64,000 bases of DNA from Rossellomorea aquimaris (GTDB taxonomy: Bacteria > Bacillota > Bacilli > Bacillales > Bacillaceae_B): positions 558,001 to 622,000 of the forward strand of contig NZ_JAIVAT010000007.1 of assembly GCF_020172085.1 (NCBI RefSeq). Reading direction: 5' to 3'. Below, in pieces: positions 41,026-49,697 of this stretch; position 1 is the stretch's first letter, and each line of letters opens with the position of its first letter. The position numbers and the translations under genes were made by a program. The notes under the pieces are model-generated. The model saw only the letters and a program-made list of their open reading frames with translations. It did no database searches and was not told the DNA's origin.

Positions 41026-41063
41026 AATAATTATATCATTTTTTGAAGGGCGTGGGAGGAAGT

Positions 41064-42347
41064 ATGAGTCGGAGTCGAGTTCATTATAGTTGGATCATCT
41101 TGATGATCGTCTTTTTTTCGATCATTGCAGCCGGAATTGTCAGGTCTTCTTCAGGCGTGTTTATCGAGCCTTTTGAACACGAATTTCATTGGGACCGTTC
41201 CGTCATTTCGTTGGCCTTTGCCGTCGGATTGTTTTTATACGGAATATCCGGTCCTTTCATGGCGGCCCTTATTGAGGTGCTTGGACTGAAGAAAATCATG
41301 ATCTTATCCATGGCCACCCTGCTGGCGGGCACACTGCTTACGTTCCTAATGCAGCAGTCGTGGCAGCTTATCCTCATTTGGGGAATCATTATCGGGTTAG
41401 GTTCCGGTCTATTTTTAACCGTCCTCAGTCCGTATGTAGCCAACACGTGGTTTGAAAAAAGAAGGGGGCTAGCGTTAGGGATCCTGACGGCCAGTACCGC
41501 AACCGGTCAGCTCATCCTGCTGCCCATCCTCGCTATGCTGATTGATCACTATTCCTGGAGATGGGCGATCGCCTTGATTATGCTCCTAAGCGCCATCATG
41601 CTGGTCATCATTCTTTTGTTCATGAAAAACTCCCCAAAGGAAGTCGGAATCCTTCCTTATGGTCTTGAAAAAGAAACAGAATCTGCTGAGGAAGATACCA
41701 AGCAAAATCCGATTGTGATTGCATTCAAAGGTTTATTTGAAGTGGTAAAAGTAAAAGAATTCTGGTTACTGGCAGGCAGCTTCTTTGTGTGCGGCCTTTC
41801 TACGAGCGGCTTGATCGGCACGCACTTTGTGTCCTACTGCATCAGTTACGGTATCCCTATTGTCACTGCTGCATCGCTACTTTCGTTCATGGGGATCTTT
41901 GATCTTGTCGGGACCACCCTTTCCGGATGGTTATCAGACCGGTTTGATAACAGATGGCTATTATTCTGGTATTACGCTTTAAGAGGCGCGTCGCTCCTGT
42001 TACTACCGATCGCCTTATCGCAAGGATCCTATCCATTGCTCATCATCTTCGCCGTATTTTACGGACTGGACTGGATCGCCACTGTCCCGCCGACCATTGG
42101 GATATCCCGGCAAATATTCGGAGTGAAGAAGAGTGGGGTCGTATACGGATGGATCTTTGCCTCCCACCAAGCCGGCGCAGCTGTGGCAGCCTTTGGCGGC
42201 GGAGTGATCTTTCAAGCCTTTGATTCTTACACGTGGGCATTTTTCTTAGCGGGCCTTTTTTGTGTCGTAGCGAGTTTGTTTGTGATTGTGATCAAGAAGG
42301 AGAGGTCTGTTGATCACGGTGCTGGTTCTCGTGCATCTGTTTCATAG
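41064..42347 (+). CDS. MFS transporter, OFA-like
   Basis: A 427-residue protein with twelve helices. The N-terminal helix (YSWIILMIVFFSIIAAGIVRSSSGVFIEPFEHEFHWDRSVISLAF) and loop AGTLLTFLMQQSW... resemble the oxalate/formate antiporter-like (OFA) family of carboxylate transporters. Start 41064 follows GGGAGGA; an upstream TTG would put coding sequence over the ribosome binding site. The last residues DHGAGSRASVS come from a degenerate gene-end repeat at 42313-42338. It is probably regulated by the divergent XRE-cupin protein. Confidence 0.85.
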   Translation: MSRSRVHYSWIILMIVFFSIIAAGIVRSSSGVFIEPFEHEFHWDRSVISLAFAVGLFLYGISGPFMAALIEVLGLKKIMILSMATLLAGTLLTFLMQQSWQLILIWGIIIGLGSGLFLTVLSPYVANTWFEKRRGLALGILTASTATGQLILLPILAMLIDHYSWRWAIALIMLLSAIMLVIILLFMKNSPKEVGILPYGLEKETESAEEDTKQNPIVIAFKGLFEVVKVKEFWLLAGSFFVCGLSTSGLIGTHFVSYCISYGIPIVTAASLLSFMGIFDLVGTTLSGWLSDRFDNRWLLFWYYALRGASLLLLPIALSQGSYPLLIIFAVFYGLDWIATVPPTIGISRQIFGVKKSGVVYGWIFASHQAGAAVAAFGGGVIFQAFDSYTWAFFLAGLFCVVASLFVIVIKKERSVDHGAGSRASVS

Positions 42348-42481
42348 AGAAAATTCGACACGAATGTAGAATAATTGGGAAAACGGATTAATCTTTTCTG
42401 ATTTGGATTAATAATTGGTACAAGGGATGAATTATTTTGATTCCGGATTAAAGAGGGGAGAATCCGGATCAATTCCCGGAT
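42347..42481 (+). repeat. GGATTAAT array, copy 4
   Basis: It begins at the MFS stop codon: AGAAAATTCGACACGAA (TTCGACA 42354-42360), then units at 42385, 42405, 42425, 42445 and 42466, a strict 20-21 bp period. Confidence 0.75.
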
Positions 42482-42518
42482 TGCCGTTTACGGATAAGGA
42501 TTCTTTTAAAAAAACGAA

Positions 42519-42716
42519 TTATCTCAGAATCCTAAGGTGCCTCTCGATCCTCTCGACTCTTTGAGTTAAAGAATAAATCTTTCGATCCAGCATGGCATAT
42601 TGTTTCCTGAGAATATCTATCTCCGATTCATAGCCTCCTGGATACTGACGTACATGGTGATAGTATCCTGGGGCATTGGCATACACTGGTTGATTGTTTC
42701 CTCTGTGAACCAACAT
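42519..42716 (-). CDS. small coiled-coil protein
   Basis: A 65-residue protein. A short His/Tyr/Gly-rich N-terminus (NAPGYYHHVRQYPGGY) precedes a helical coiled-coil (SEIDILRKQYAMLDRKIYSLTQRVERIERHLRILR). That composition is common in small spore coat proteins, so a coat role is possible but unproven. Start 42716 follows GGAG; an alternative TTG lies 9 bases further out. Confidence 0.55.
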   Translation of the reverse strand: MLVHRGNNQPVYANAPGYYHHVRQYPGGYESEIDILRKQYAMLDRKIYSLTQRVERIERHLRILR

Positions 42717-42804
42717 TTTAGTCAACTCCTATTTAAAAGACTCGCGTGCAGTGAATTCGATCATTTAAAGTGTATGTGCAACAGCCTATTCAGGTGAAAC
42801 AAAA

Positions 42805-42832
42805 AGAGGGAAGTCCTGAAACTCCCCTCTAT
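42805..42832 (-). terminator. terminator after the LprI-like lipoprotein gene
   Basis: On the minus strand AGAGGGGA (42830-42823) pairs with TCCCTCT (42811-42805), followed by TTTTT. Confidence 0.55.
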
Positions 42833-42844
42833 AACACCCGTGCT

Positions 42845-43426
42845 TTAGTTTGTCATATACTCCTCCACCAACTCATAACATCGATCCTTCGTCGACTCAT
42901 ACAACGAAATATACCACGCTACATATTCAAACGTTCCACCTTCATACTTCAGTCTTTCTTTTTCCGCTTTTTCTTCTTTCTCCTCGATCCATTTCAATTG
43001 TTCCGTTTTTAACTCTGCCATGACTTCAGGAGACAGCTCTTTCTTCAGCAGGGCATAGATCTCATTCAGGGCATCGTCATATTTTTCGTAGGAAACTCCA
43101 TAATAGCTTTTCATCGCGATTGTAACACCTTTATCTGAATCTTTCTTTTCAGGCATGGCATCGAGTTCCATTTGGATATCATCCAGTTTTTCTATATATG
43201 TTTGTTTTCCTTCTACTTTAGTGACGGGCTCATCCTGCTCCGGGGTACTACTTTCAACGGATGTCTCCTTCTCGTTAGCGTCAGATGCGGTTATGCTGTC
43301 CGCAGATGAGTCATTCGAATTCGTTACGGAAACGGCATCCGATTCAGAAGATTGACTACAGGCGGACATTCCCACCAATAACATTACGGATAAGGTCATC
43401 ACGACGAAAAGGTTCCTTCTCTTCAT
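42845..43426 (-). CDS. LprI/DUF1311-type lipoprotein
   Basis: A 193-residue lipoprotein (lipobox MSAC) with a low-complexity Ser/Asp linker (about 24-75) and a C-terminal domain (YDDALNEIYALLKKELSPEVMAELKTEQLKWIEEKEEKAEKERLKYEGGTFEYVAWYISLYESTKDRCYELVEEY) that matches the lysozyme-inhibitor LprI (DUF1311) pattern of paired helices. Some members bind and inhibit lysozyme at the cell surface; whether this one does is not shown. GGAGCTGTAACA lies before the ATG. Confidence 0.75.
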   Translation of the reverse strand: MKRRNLFVVMTLSVMLLVGMSACSQSSESDAVSVTNSNDSSADSITASDANEKETSVESSTPEQDEPVTKVEGKQTYIEKLDDIQMELDAMPEKKDSDKGVTIAMKSYYGVSYEKYDDALNEIYALLKKELSPEVMAELKTEQLKWIEEKEEKAEKERLKYEGGTFEYVAWYISLYESTKDRCYELVEEYMTN

Positions 43427-43582
43427 TGTTACAGCTCCAATCTCTAGTTAAAAATGCATTACTTGGGTTATTTTAACATATATCTATCTTCTGAAAATAC
43501 AAGCTGGTAAAATTAGGAGTGTGAAAAAACCGGAAAATCAGAGAATGCTATTTTATAAGAGTTTGCCCAATGGAGGTGCCAC

Positions 43583-45310
43583 ATGCTCAATATCAAAACC
43601 GAATACCATTTTAAAAAAATCGACCCCATCACCAAAGGCTGGTCGAGTGACAAGAAATATTATGTAGAAGCAGATACAGGAGAAAGACTGCTGCTCCGGA
43701 CGGCGGATGCTTCAGAGTATGAGAGTAAGAAGAGCGAGTTCGAGGCGATGAAGCGTCTGGCCGAGACGGGGATCCCGATGTCAAAGCCCCTCGAGTTCGG
43801 TGTGTGTGAAGATGATCAAGTGTATACACTTTTTACTTGGTGTGAAGGAGACGACGCGGCTGAGGTGCTGCCTAAGCTGACGGATACGGAGCAGTACGAG
43901 CTCGGTCTGAAGGCGGGTCGCTATCTCCGGAAAATTCACTCCACGCAGGCACCACCCAATCATGAAAAGTGGGAAACGAAATTCAATCGAAAGGTGGACA
44001 AAAAGATTCAGCAATATCATGATTGTCCGGTGAAAATCGAAGCCGGTGATCTCATTCTTGAATACATAGAGGCAAACCGGCATCTTCTCGTCGGCCGTCC
44101 GCAAACCTTTCATCACGGCGATTATCATGTAGGAAATATGGTCATTTCAAATGAAGCGGAGCTCTCCGTCATCGACTTCAATCGCCATGACTTCGGTGAT
44201 CCGTGGGAGGAGTTCAATCGCATCGCTTTCAGTGCGTCGGCAAGTCCCCATTTTGCAACAGGACAGCTCAACGGCTATTTTAACGGAAGACCGCCGGAGG
44301 AGTTCTTCAAGCTCATGACCTTTTACATCAGCAGCAATATGCTGTCTTCCATACCCTGGGCGATGATGTTCGGGGAAGAGGAAGTGGATACGATGAAGAA
44401 GCAGGCGAAGGAAGTGCTGGAGTGGTTCGACAGGATGAAGAATCCGGTACCGACGTGGTATGTGGAGGATTTTTATATTCAATATATCGATCAAATTCCG
44501 TATAAATTAAAGTCCCCGTACGACCTCTCTTTTATCGAGGAGTATGGAGAGGTCTTTAAGGTGTATGATGATCAGGATTCCGGCAATATCTGTTTCGGGG
44601 TACAAAATGGTGAACACAAAATGTTTATCAAATTCGCCGGTGCCCCGACAGCGCGTTATGCCGGTCAACCGGAAGAGGCAGTCGCCGAGTTGAAGGCTGC
44701 CGTCAAGGTGTATGAAGATCTGCGACATCCTCATTTGATCTCATTGATTCGTGGGGAAGAAGTCGGCGGGGGATATGCCGCGATCTTTGAATGGACGGAC
44801 GGGGAGTGCATGGGGAAAATGTATCCCCGCTCTCGGGAAAAATTTATGGAAATGCCGGACAGCACAAAAATGGATGTCTTCCGTGATATCCTCGACTTTC
44901 ACATCCATGTAGCGGAGCAGGGCTATGTGGCCATCGATTTCTATGACGGCAGCATCCTGTATGATTTTGCAAAAAAAGAAACGTTGATCTGCGATATCGA
45001 CCTCTATTCGAAACGCCCTTATATCAATCCAATGGGCAGAATGTGGGGATCCTCCCGATTCATGTCGCCGGAGGAATACGAACAGGGTGCCGTCATCGAT
45101 AACATCACGAATGTGTACCTGATGGGAGCCACCGCCTTCGCGTTGTTTGGCGGAGAGCGGGACCGGTCGATTGAAAAATGGAGATTGAGCAGTGACTTAT
45201 ATGAAGTGGCGATGAAAGCAGTGAGTGATGATCGGGAGAAGCGTCAGCAGTCGCTGGAAGAGTTGAAGGAAGAGTGGGACAGGGGGACAGGTTCGTTGTC
45301 CCAGTCTTGA
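43583..45310 (+). CDS. fused aminoglycoside-phosphotransferase and protein-kinase-like protein
   Basis: A 575-residue cytoplasmic two-domain protein. Domain 1 (about 1-290) is an APH/choline-kinase fold with catalytic loop HGDYHVGN (178-185) and metal-binding D198 in VIDFN. Domain 2 (about 315-570) is a small eukaryote-like kinase fold: FIKF (K350) stands for the ATP lysine, HPHLISLI and GYAAIFEWTDGE for the hinge, AIDFYDGSILYDF for the catalytic loop and DIDLY for DFG. Both halves usually occur as separate proteins in Bacillus. GGAGG precedes the ATG. Its last residues RGTGSLSQS are encoded by a GGGACAGG repeat. Confidence 0.82.
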   Translation: MLNIKTEYHFKKIDPITKGWSSDKKYYVEADTGERLLLRTADASEYESKKSEFEAMKRLAETGIPMSKPLEFGVCEDDQVYTLFTWCEGDDAAEVLPKLTDTEQYELGLKAGRYLRKIHSTQAPPNHEKWETKFNRKVDKKIQQYHDCPVKIEAGDLILEYIEANRHLLVGRPQTFHHGDYHVGNMVISNEAELSVIDFNRHDFGDPWEEFNRIAFSASASPHFATGQLNGYFNGRPPEEFFKLMTFYISSNMLSSIPWAMMFGEEEVDTMKKQAKEVLEWFDRMKNPVPTWYVEDFYIQYIDQIPYKLKSPYDLSFIEEYGEVFKVYDDQDSGNICFGVQNGEHKMFIKFAGAPTARYAGQPEEAVAELKAAVKVYEDLRHPHLISLIRGEEVGGGYAAIFEWTDGECMGKMYPRSREKFMEMPDSTKMDVFRDILDFHIHVAEQGYVAIDFYDGSILYDFAKKETLICDIDLYSKRPYINPMGRMWGSSRFMSPEEYEQGAVIDNITNVYLMGATAFALFGGERDRSIEKWRLSSDLYEVAMKAVSDDREKRQQSLEELKEEWDRGTGSLSQS

Positions 45311-45312
45311 TG

Positions 45313-45337
45313 AGCCAGGGGGTCTGACCCCCTGGCT
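45313..45337. terminator. intrinsic terminator
   Basis: AGCCAGGGGGTC (45313-45324) pairs with GACCCCCTGGCT (45326-45337); the inner pairs must open for a loop. It lies between convergent genes. Confidence 0.7.
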
Positions 45338-45341
45338 TTCA

Positions 45342-45749
45342 TTATCCATTTAAATAATAGACATACACGTTTCGGTCTTCATCATACTCGAGAGATAAAC
45401 GATTATATGTACGGTCCTCAATCGTGACGCTGTCTAAAGATAACGCCAGCATGATATCCTCTTTGTTCGTTTCAGTAGATTCCTTGATGATCTCTCTGCC
45501 TGAATGAAACAAACGGTATTCAATCGTGTTGGGTGCTTTTTCACTAGCGTCCGCATATGGCTCTTCGCCCTTGCATTCATGCAGTTCCATCACATAGTGA
45601 CCATCTCTGAAATGATTACCCTTATTTTCATAAACAATTCCATCATGGACCCAATAGTTTACAAAGAATCGGATACTTGTTTCCAAACTGGATAGGTCCT
45701 CAAAGGTTTTGATTGATTGATTTTCCAATCGATACTCCAACGTGTTCAA
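45342..45749 (-). CDS. protein of unknown function
   Basis: A 135-residue soluble protein, acidic, with alternating strands (TLEYRLENQSIKTFEDLSSLETSIRFFVNYWVHDGIVYENKG...HYVMELHECKG...SVTIEDRTYNRLSLEYDEDRNVYVYYLNG). No family was recognised and there is no signal or membrane segment. GGAGG is found 9-10 bases before the ATG. Confidence 0.62.
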   Translation of the reverse strand: MNTLEYRLENQSIKTFEDLSSLETSIRFFVNYWVHDGIVYENKGNHFRDGHYVMELHECKGEEPYADASEKAPNTIEYRLFHSGREIIKESTETNKEDIMLALSLDSVTIEDRTYNRLSLEYDEDRNVYVYYLNG

Positions 45750-46265
45750 TGAAAGTCCTCCCTTATTCGTCTATCTTTCTATATTTAAATGTTAACATAA
45801 ATTAACAAATCAGGGAGGTGCGTTGTCCCCTTCTTCAATTGGTCATGAGTCAAGGTACCTGTCCCCATGGTTTTCCGTAAAGATTATTCGACAAGTTGGT
45901 TGAATAAATGGAAAAACGGATTAATAAATCGGATTAAGGGGAGAATTCGCTGGATTAGGGATTAATCGTTTTGGAAAAAGGGTGAATCATTTTAAAACCG
46001 GATTAATTCCTCCATGAAAGTCGTTTGATGGTTCAAATTTCTTTAATTATCAGAGGTGAGTGGCCATCATCGCTATGATATACAGAGACTTACTCTATTA
46101 CGGAAGCGATGAAGTCCATGTTCTCGATATGTTGCGGCATAGATCAGGGGACAGGTACACTGTCTGCTAAACAATCATGAGCCAAGGTACCTGTCCCCCC
46201 GGCACAGCAACCTCACCACTCCACAAAAAAGACAGACCCAACCGGATCTGCCTCTCTCAAAACGA
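45750..46265. other. 516-base repeat-rich intergenic region
   Basis: From left to right it contains a GTACCTGTCCCC repeat half at about 45854-45868, GGATTAAT array copy 5, and GGGGACAGGTACACTGTC (about 46147-46164) with GGTACCTGTCCCCCC (46188-46202). Nothing resembling a gene was seen. Confidence 0.5.
45880..46010 (+). repeat. GGATTAAT array, copy 5
   Basis: The head AAAGATTATTCGACAAG (TTCGACA 45887-45893) is followed by units at 45898, 45918, 45931, 45952, 45959, 45981 and 46000. It is the least regular copy. Confidence 0.65.
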
Positions 46266-47663
46266 TTAACCCCGCCCACTATTCAAAAGCGGCAACGAGA
46301 ATCCAACCGTTGTTCCTGCATGCTTTTTACTTCTGATGAATAGCTCACCGTCATGATGTTCAATAATTTGTTTGCAAATCGCCAGCCCAAGTCCGACGCC
46401 ATCTGTATTTTCGTTGGCTTTATAGAACAGGGTGGAGACATGTCGTAAGTGTTCTTCTTCGATTCCTTCGCCCTGGTCTTCCACTTCAAATTTAAGGTCA
46501 TGTTCTCCTTTTGAGTATCGAACCGTGATGGTGCTGTTTTTACCTGAATATTTGATGGCATTCTCGATCAGGTTGAGGAGCACTTGCCGGATCCTGTTCT
46601 GATCAGCCATTAGTTTAAGAGGTCCGTCCTCAATCAGGATGATTTCCTGTTCTTTTTGCTGGCGCTTCTTATCGAGCTGTAATATGACTTCCTTCACCAG
46701 CTGATCAAAATAAAACGGTGACGGGTTGATTTCAAATGTCCCGTTCTGATAGCGGGAGAAGTCCAGGAGTTCTTCCACCATGTCAATCAGTCTGTCGGTT
46801 TCTTTCGTGATGATGGAAAGACCCGTTTTGGTTTCTTCCACATTCTCGGGATCCCCTGTTTGCAATGTTTCGCTCCAGCCCTTGATGGAGGTGAGGGGGG
46901 TCCTGAGTTCATGGGATACGGACGAAATGAATTCGTTTTTCATTTTTTCCGTCCTGAGAAGCTCTTTTCCCATATTGTTAAATGTTTGGCTCAGGGTGTG
47001 GAATTCATCTTTGTACTGTCCGTTCACCCTTGCTTCCAGATCGCCTTCCGCCATGCGGTTCGAGACGTTCGTCAATTCGATGACGGGCTCCGTGATGATC
47101 CGGGAAAAAAAGGTACTGACGATAAAGACAATCCCGAGAATCCCAATCCCGATTGCGGACAGGGTGATCAAGATTCTTTGAAAATTTTCATCCAGTCCTT
47201 CGACGGATGTGATAAAACGGAGGATGCCGATCGTCTTATCACTGGATTCCAGTGGGACCGAGACGGCAAGGATTCTCTCTCCTGTTGCCGGATTGGTGCC
47301 GAACCAGGTGCCTTTTCCTTTTGAAAAGGCATCCTTTACGTCGGGATAGTCCTGTTTTTCATCGGGGATGAAGCCGCTCGAGGACGATAAGACGATTCCA
47401 GTTCCGCTCAATATTTGAGTCTCGGCCTGGTCGATGGAGAAGTTGCTCTGAAGGTCCTGCAGATTCTCCCTTAGATTGTACGGTGATAAATGACCATAGC
47501 GCTTGGCGAATGTTGCTGAATTCTCTGCATGGTTTTGCAGGATTTCAGCCGTGCCGTTGTAATAATAATGATAAATGCCGGAAGCGACGATGCCTAGGAA
47601 CAGTAAGATCGTCATCGTGATCAGCGTTAGATTTTGTATGAGTAAACGACGTCTAATTCCCAT
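46266..47663 (-). CDS. membrane sensor histidine kinase
   Basis: A 465-residue kinase: transmembrane helices at about 15-35 and 165-190, a sensor domain between them, HAMP (about 190-243), H box FISSVSHELRTPLTSIKGW, N box LNLIENAIKYSG, G1 EDQGEGIE, G2 GVGLGLAICK. The start is Met 47663, which overlaps the regulator gene by 11 bases; GAGAAGGT lies upstream. It is the last gene of the lipoprotein-regulator-kinase operon. The layout resembles cell-envelope sensing pairs such as YkoH/CssS-type kinases. Confidence 0.9.
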   Translation of the reverse strand: MGIRRRLLIQNLTLITMTILLFLGIVASGIYHYYYNGTAEILQNHAENSATFAKRYGHLSPYNLRENLQDLQSNFSIDQAETQILSGTGIVLSSSSGFIPDEKQDYPDVKDAFSKGKGTWFGTNPATGERILAVSVPLESSDKTIGILRFITSVEGLDENFQRILITLSAIGIGILGIVFIVSTFFSRIITEPVIELTNVSNRMAEGDLEARVNGQYKDEFHTLSQTFNNMGKELLRTEKMKNEFISSVSHELRTPLTSIKGWSETLQTGDPENVEETKTGLSIITKETDRLIDMVEELLDFSRYQNGTFEINPSPFYFDQLVKEVILQLDKKRQQKEQEIILIEDGPLKLMADQNRIRQVLLNLIENAIKYSGKNSTITVRYSKGEHDLKFEVEDQGEGIEEEHLRHVSTLFYKANENTDGVGLGLAICKQIIEHHDGELFIRSKKHAGTTVGFSLPLLNSGRG

Positions 47664-48357
47664 TATGCTTACCTTCTCCGGATTCATCCCAGCGATATCC
47701 GTAGCCCCATACCGTCAATAAATAGTTCGGATTGGAGGGGTCTTCTTCAATTTTTCGCCGGATCCGCCTGATGTTGACATCGACGATTTTTGGGTCCCCC
47801 ATATAATTGATCCCCCATACCTTGTCGAGCAGGTCGTGACGGCTGATGGCTTTTCCATTTGCTTTCAGGATGGTGCTGATCAGATCATATTCCACCGGGG
47901 ACAAATCGACGTCCTTCCCCTTTAACTTTAGGAGCCGCTTGCTTTCATCGAGATAAATGGACGTAGCCGGCTTTTCCGGTTCAACAGGGCGGATCCTTCT
48001 TAAAAGCGCTTCGATCCGGGCGATCAACTCATTCGGACTGAAGGGCTTTGAAATATAATCATCGGCCCCGTTCATTAACCCATGAACTTTATCCATTTCC
48101 TGGACTTTCGCGGTCAACATGATGATGCCGATTGACCGGTTCCACTCCCTGATCTCTTTGCATGCTTCAAATCCGTTCATCCCGGGCAGCATGACATCAA
48201 GAAGGACGATATCCACCGGATTCACCTGTTGTTTCAACAGCTCAATGCCAGCCTCTGCATTGTCTGCCTGCAGCACGTCGTATCCATATCGTTTCAAGTT
48301 GATTTCAATGAAGCCCCTGATGCTTTCTTCATCTTCAATGATCATGATTCGCTTCAA
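47653..48357 (-). CDS. OmpR-family response regulator
   Basis: A 234-residue regulator. Receiver domain with IIEDEESIR, phosphoacceptor D54 in VLLDVMLPGMNG and K in ISKPFSP; winged-helix domain ending PNYLLTVWGYGYRW. The start is TTG 48357 because AGGTGGTAAG precedes it; an ATG at 48372 lacks a site. The kinase overlaps its end by 11 bases and the lipoprotein gene lies 39 bases upstream, so three genes form one operon from the divergent promoter near 49700. Confidence 0.88.
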   Translation of the reverse strand: MKRIMIIEDEESIRGFIEINLKRYGYDVLQADNAEAGIELLKQQVNPVDIVLLDVMLPGMNGFEACKEIREWNRSIGIIMLTAKVQEMDKVHGLMNGADDYISKPFSPNELIARIEALLRRIRPVEPEKPATSIYLDESKRLLKLKGKDVDLSPVEYDLISTILKANGKAISRHDLLDKVWGINYMGDPKIVDVNIRRIRRKIEEDPSNPNYLLTVWGYGYRWDESGEGKHNGN

Positions 48358-48396
48358 TCTTACCACCTGCATTTCATTTGAAAGTGACTGCTTCTG

Positions 48397-49638
48397 TTAT
48401 TCAGAAGATAATACATGTACATATTCCTTGAATTCTGATGCGGACGATTTCGTCACGTAAACGAATTGGTTGCTTTCCATCAGGACATTCCAGCCTTCAA
48501 GGGAATCTTTCTTATCTTTGTCCACGACATATAGATCAAATAGGAGGGAGCCGTCTTCCTTCGAGAGGAATTTGACATATCTCCTTCCATCGGATGCTTC
48601 AATTTTGATTTCCGGCCATTCTTCCGGGATCGTCAGTTCATACTGATACGGATAGTTCTGATAGGAACGGGAGACGAATTCCGGCTTGCCGCCATCAGAC
48701 AATTGATAGTATTCGTGTATGAAAGGCATATCCACATACGGTTTGTCGGGATTCGCCTCGATCAGGATCGGAAATTCCAGAATGCCGTCCCCGTTTTTGT
48801 CTTCACTGTTTGCGGAAGTGGCACGGAATAATTTATCTTTCATTTCCTTTGGAACGAGTTCCACTAGCTTCTTGTTTTTTACACCGACGATGAACGAAGT
48901 CGAGGAATGGGCCCCGACAGTGGAATCGAATATCGCCCCTTTAACGGACGGAGTGACGTAGCCGGATGCCGAGTTATAGTATGGATAGACATAAGGATCG
49001 AGCTTCAGTTCATCCACCTTCTCCGGTTTCTCTTTTGAAAAGGTATAAAGGGAGACGGTATGCTCCTGATTCGGGATCAACGATGAAAGCAGGAGCTCCT
49101 CACGCCCGTCTTCATCATAGTCATCCGAAAAGAATGCACTATATTGGGACTCGAACAGCTTGGCTGGCTTTTTGCCTTCTATATTATAGATGACGAGGGC
49201 CGAGTCAGACGCTTCTGCCGCATAGGAAAAGCCAATCAGCAGTTCCTTCGTGCCGTCCCCGTTCAAATCAGCTGCTTCGACCTTCATCAATTCCCTTCCA
49301 ATATCTTTAACGCCGGACATCTTCGTCCATTTGCCTTCTTTATTTTCAAGGATGATCCCCTCCATTTGAGAGGTTTCGTCGGGAAGGCGGTAGAAGACAA
49401 TCAACTCTTCTTGCCCGTCCCCATCCAGATCGGTTTTCATGATCGTGTCTGCCGTTTTATCTTCGTTTGGAGAGAGCCACTCCGCCTGTGCTGGAACGAA
49501 TGCCTGAATGGCCTGCTTCAATTCCTGCTGTTCGACAGGAAGCTCCGGAGGCTTCATCAAGGAGGAGTTGGATTGAAATAAGGAACAGCCGCTTGTGATA
49601 AGCAGGATCCCGGTCAAGAGAAAGATCATTTTTTTCAT
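48397..49638 (-). CDS. lipoprotein with FG-GAP/VCBS-like Ca-binding loops
   Basis: A 413-residue lipoprotein (lipobox ITSGC). The mature part contains repeated DxDGDGxEE loops (DLDGDGQEELIV, DLNGDGTKELLI, DYDEDGREELLL, DKNGDGILEFPI), the calcium-binding signature of VCBS/FG-GAP beta-propeller blades. It is probably displayed outside the membrane. It is first in an operon with the regulator and kinase genes, which suggests it contributes to sensing by, or reporting to, that two-component system. Start 49638; a TTG 21 bases earlier is possible. Confidence 0.8.
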   Translation of the reverse strand: MKKMIFLLTGILLITSGCSLFQSNSSLMKPPELPVEQQELKQAIQAFVPAQAEWLSPNEDKTADTIMKTDLDGDGQEELIVFYRLPDETSQMEGIILENKEGKWTKMSGVKDIGRELMKVEAADLNGDGTKELLIGFSYAAEASDSALVIYNIEGKKPAKLFESQYSAFFSDDYDEDGREELLLSSLIPNQEHTVSLYTFSKEKPEKVDELKLDPYVYPYYNSASGYVTPSVKGAIFDSTVGAHSSTSFIVGVKNKKLVELVPKEMKDKLFRATSANSEDKNGDGILEFPILIEANPDKPYVDMPFIHEYYQLSDGGKPEFVSRSYQNYPYQYELTIPEEWPEIKIEASDGRRYVKFLSKEDGSLLFDLYVVDKDKKDSLEGWNVLMESNQFVYVTKSSASEFKEYVHVLSSE

Positions 49639-49697
49639 CTGTTTTTCACATCCTACCAATTGCTTTCAATAGTATAGTGTAAATTTATTCGACAAAA

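Noticed and set aside
14404..46010. CRISPR-like interpretation of the GGATTAAT arrays
   Set aside because: Units share only an 8-bp core, repeats are not identical, there is no fixed-length spacer set and no cas gene in the window.
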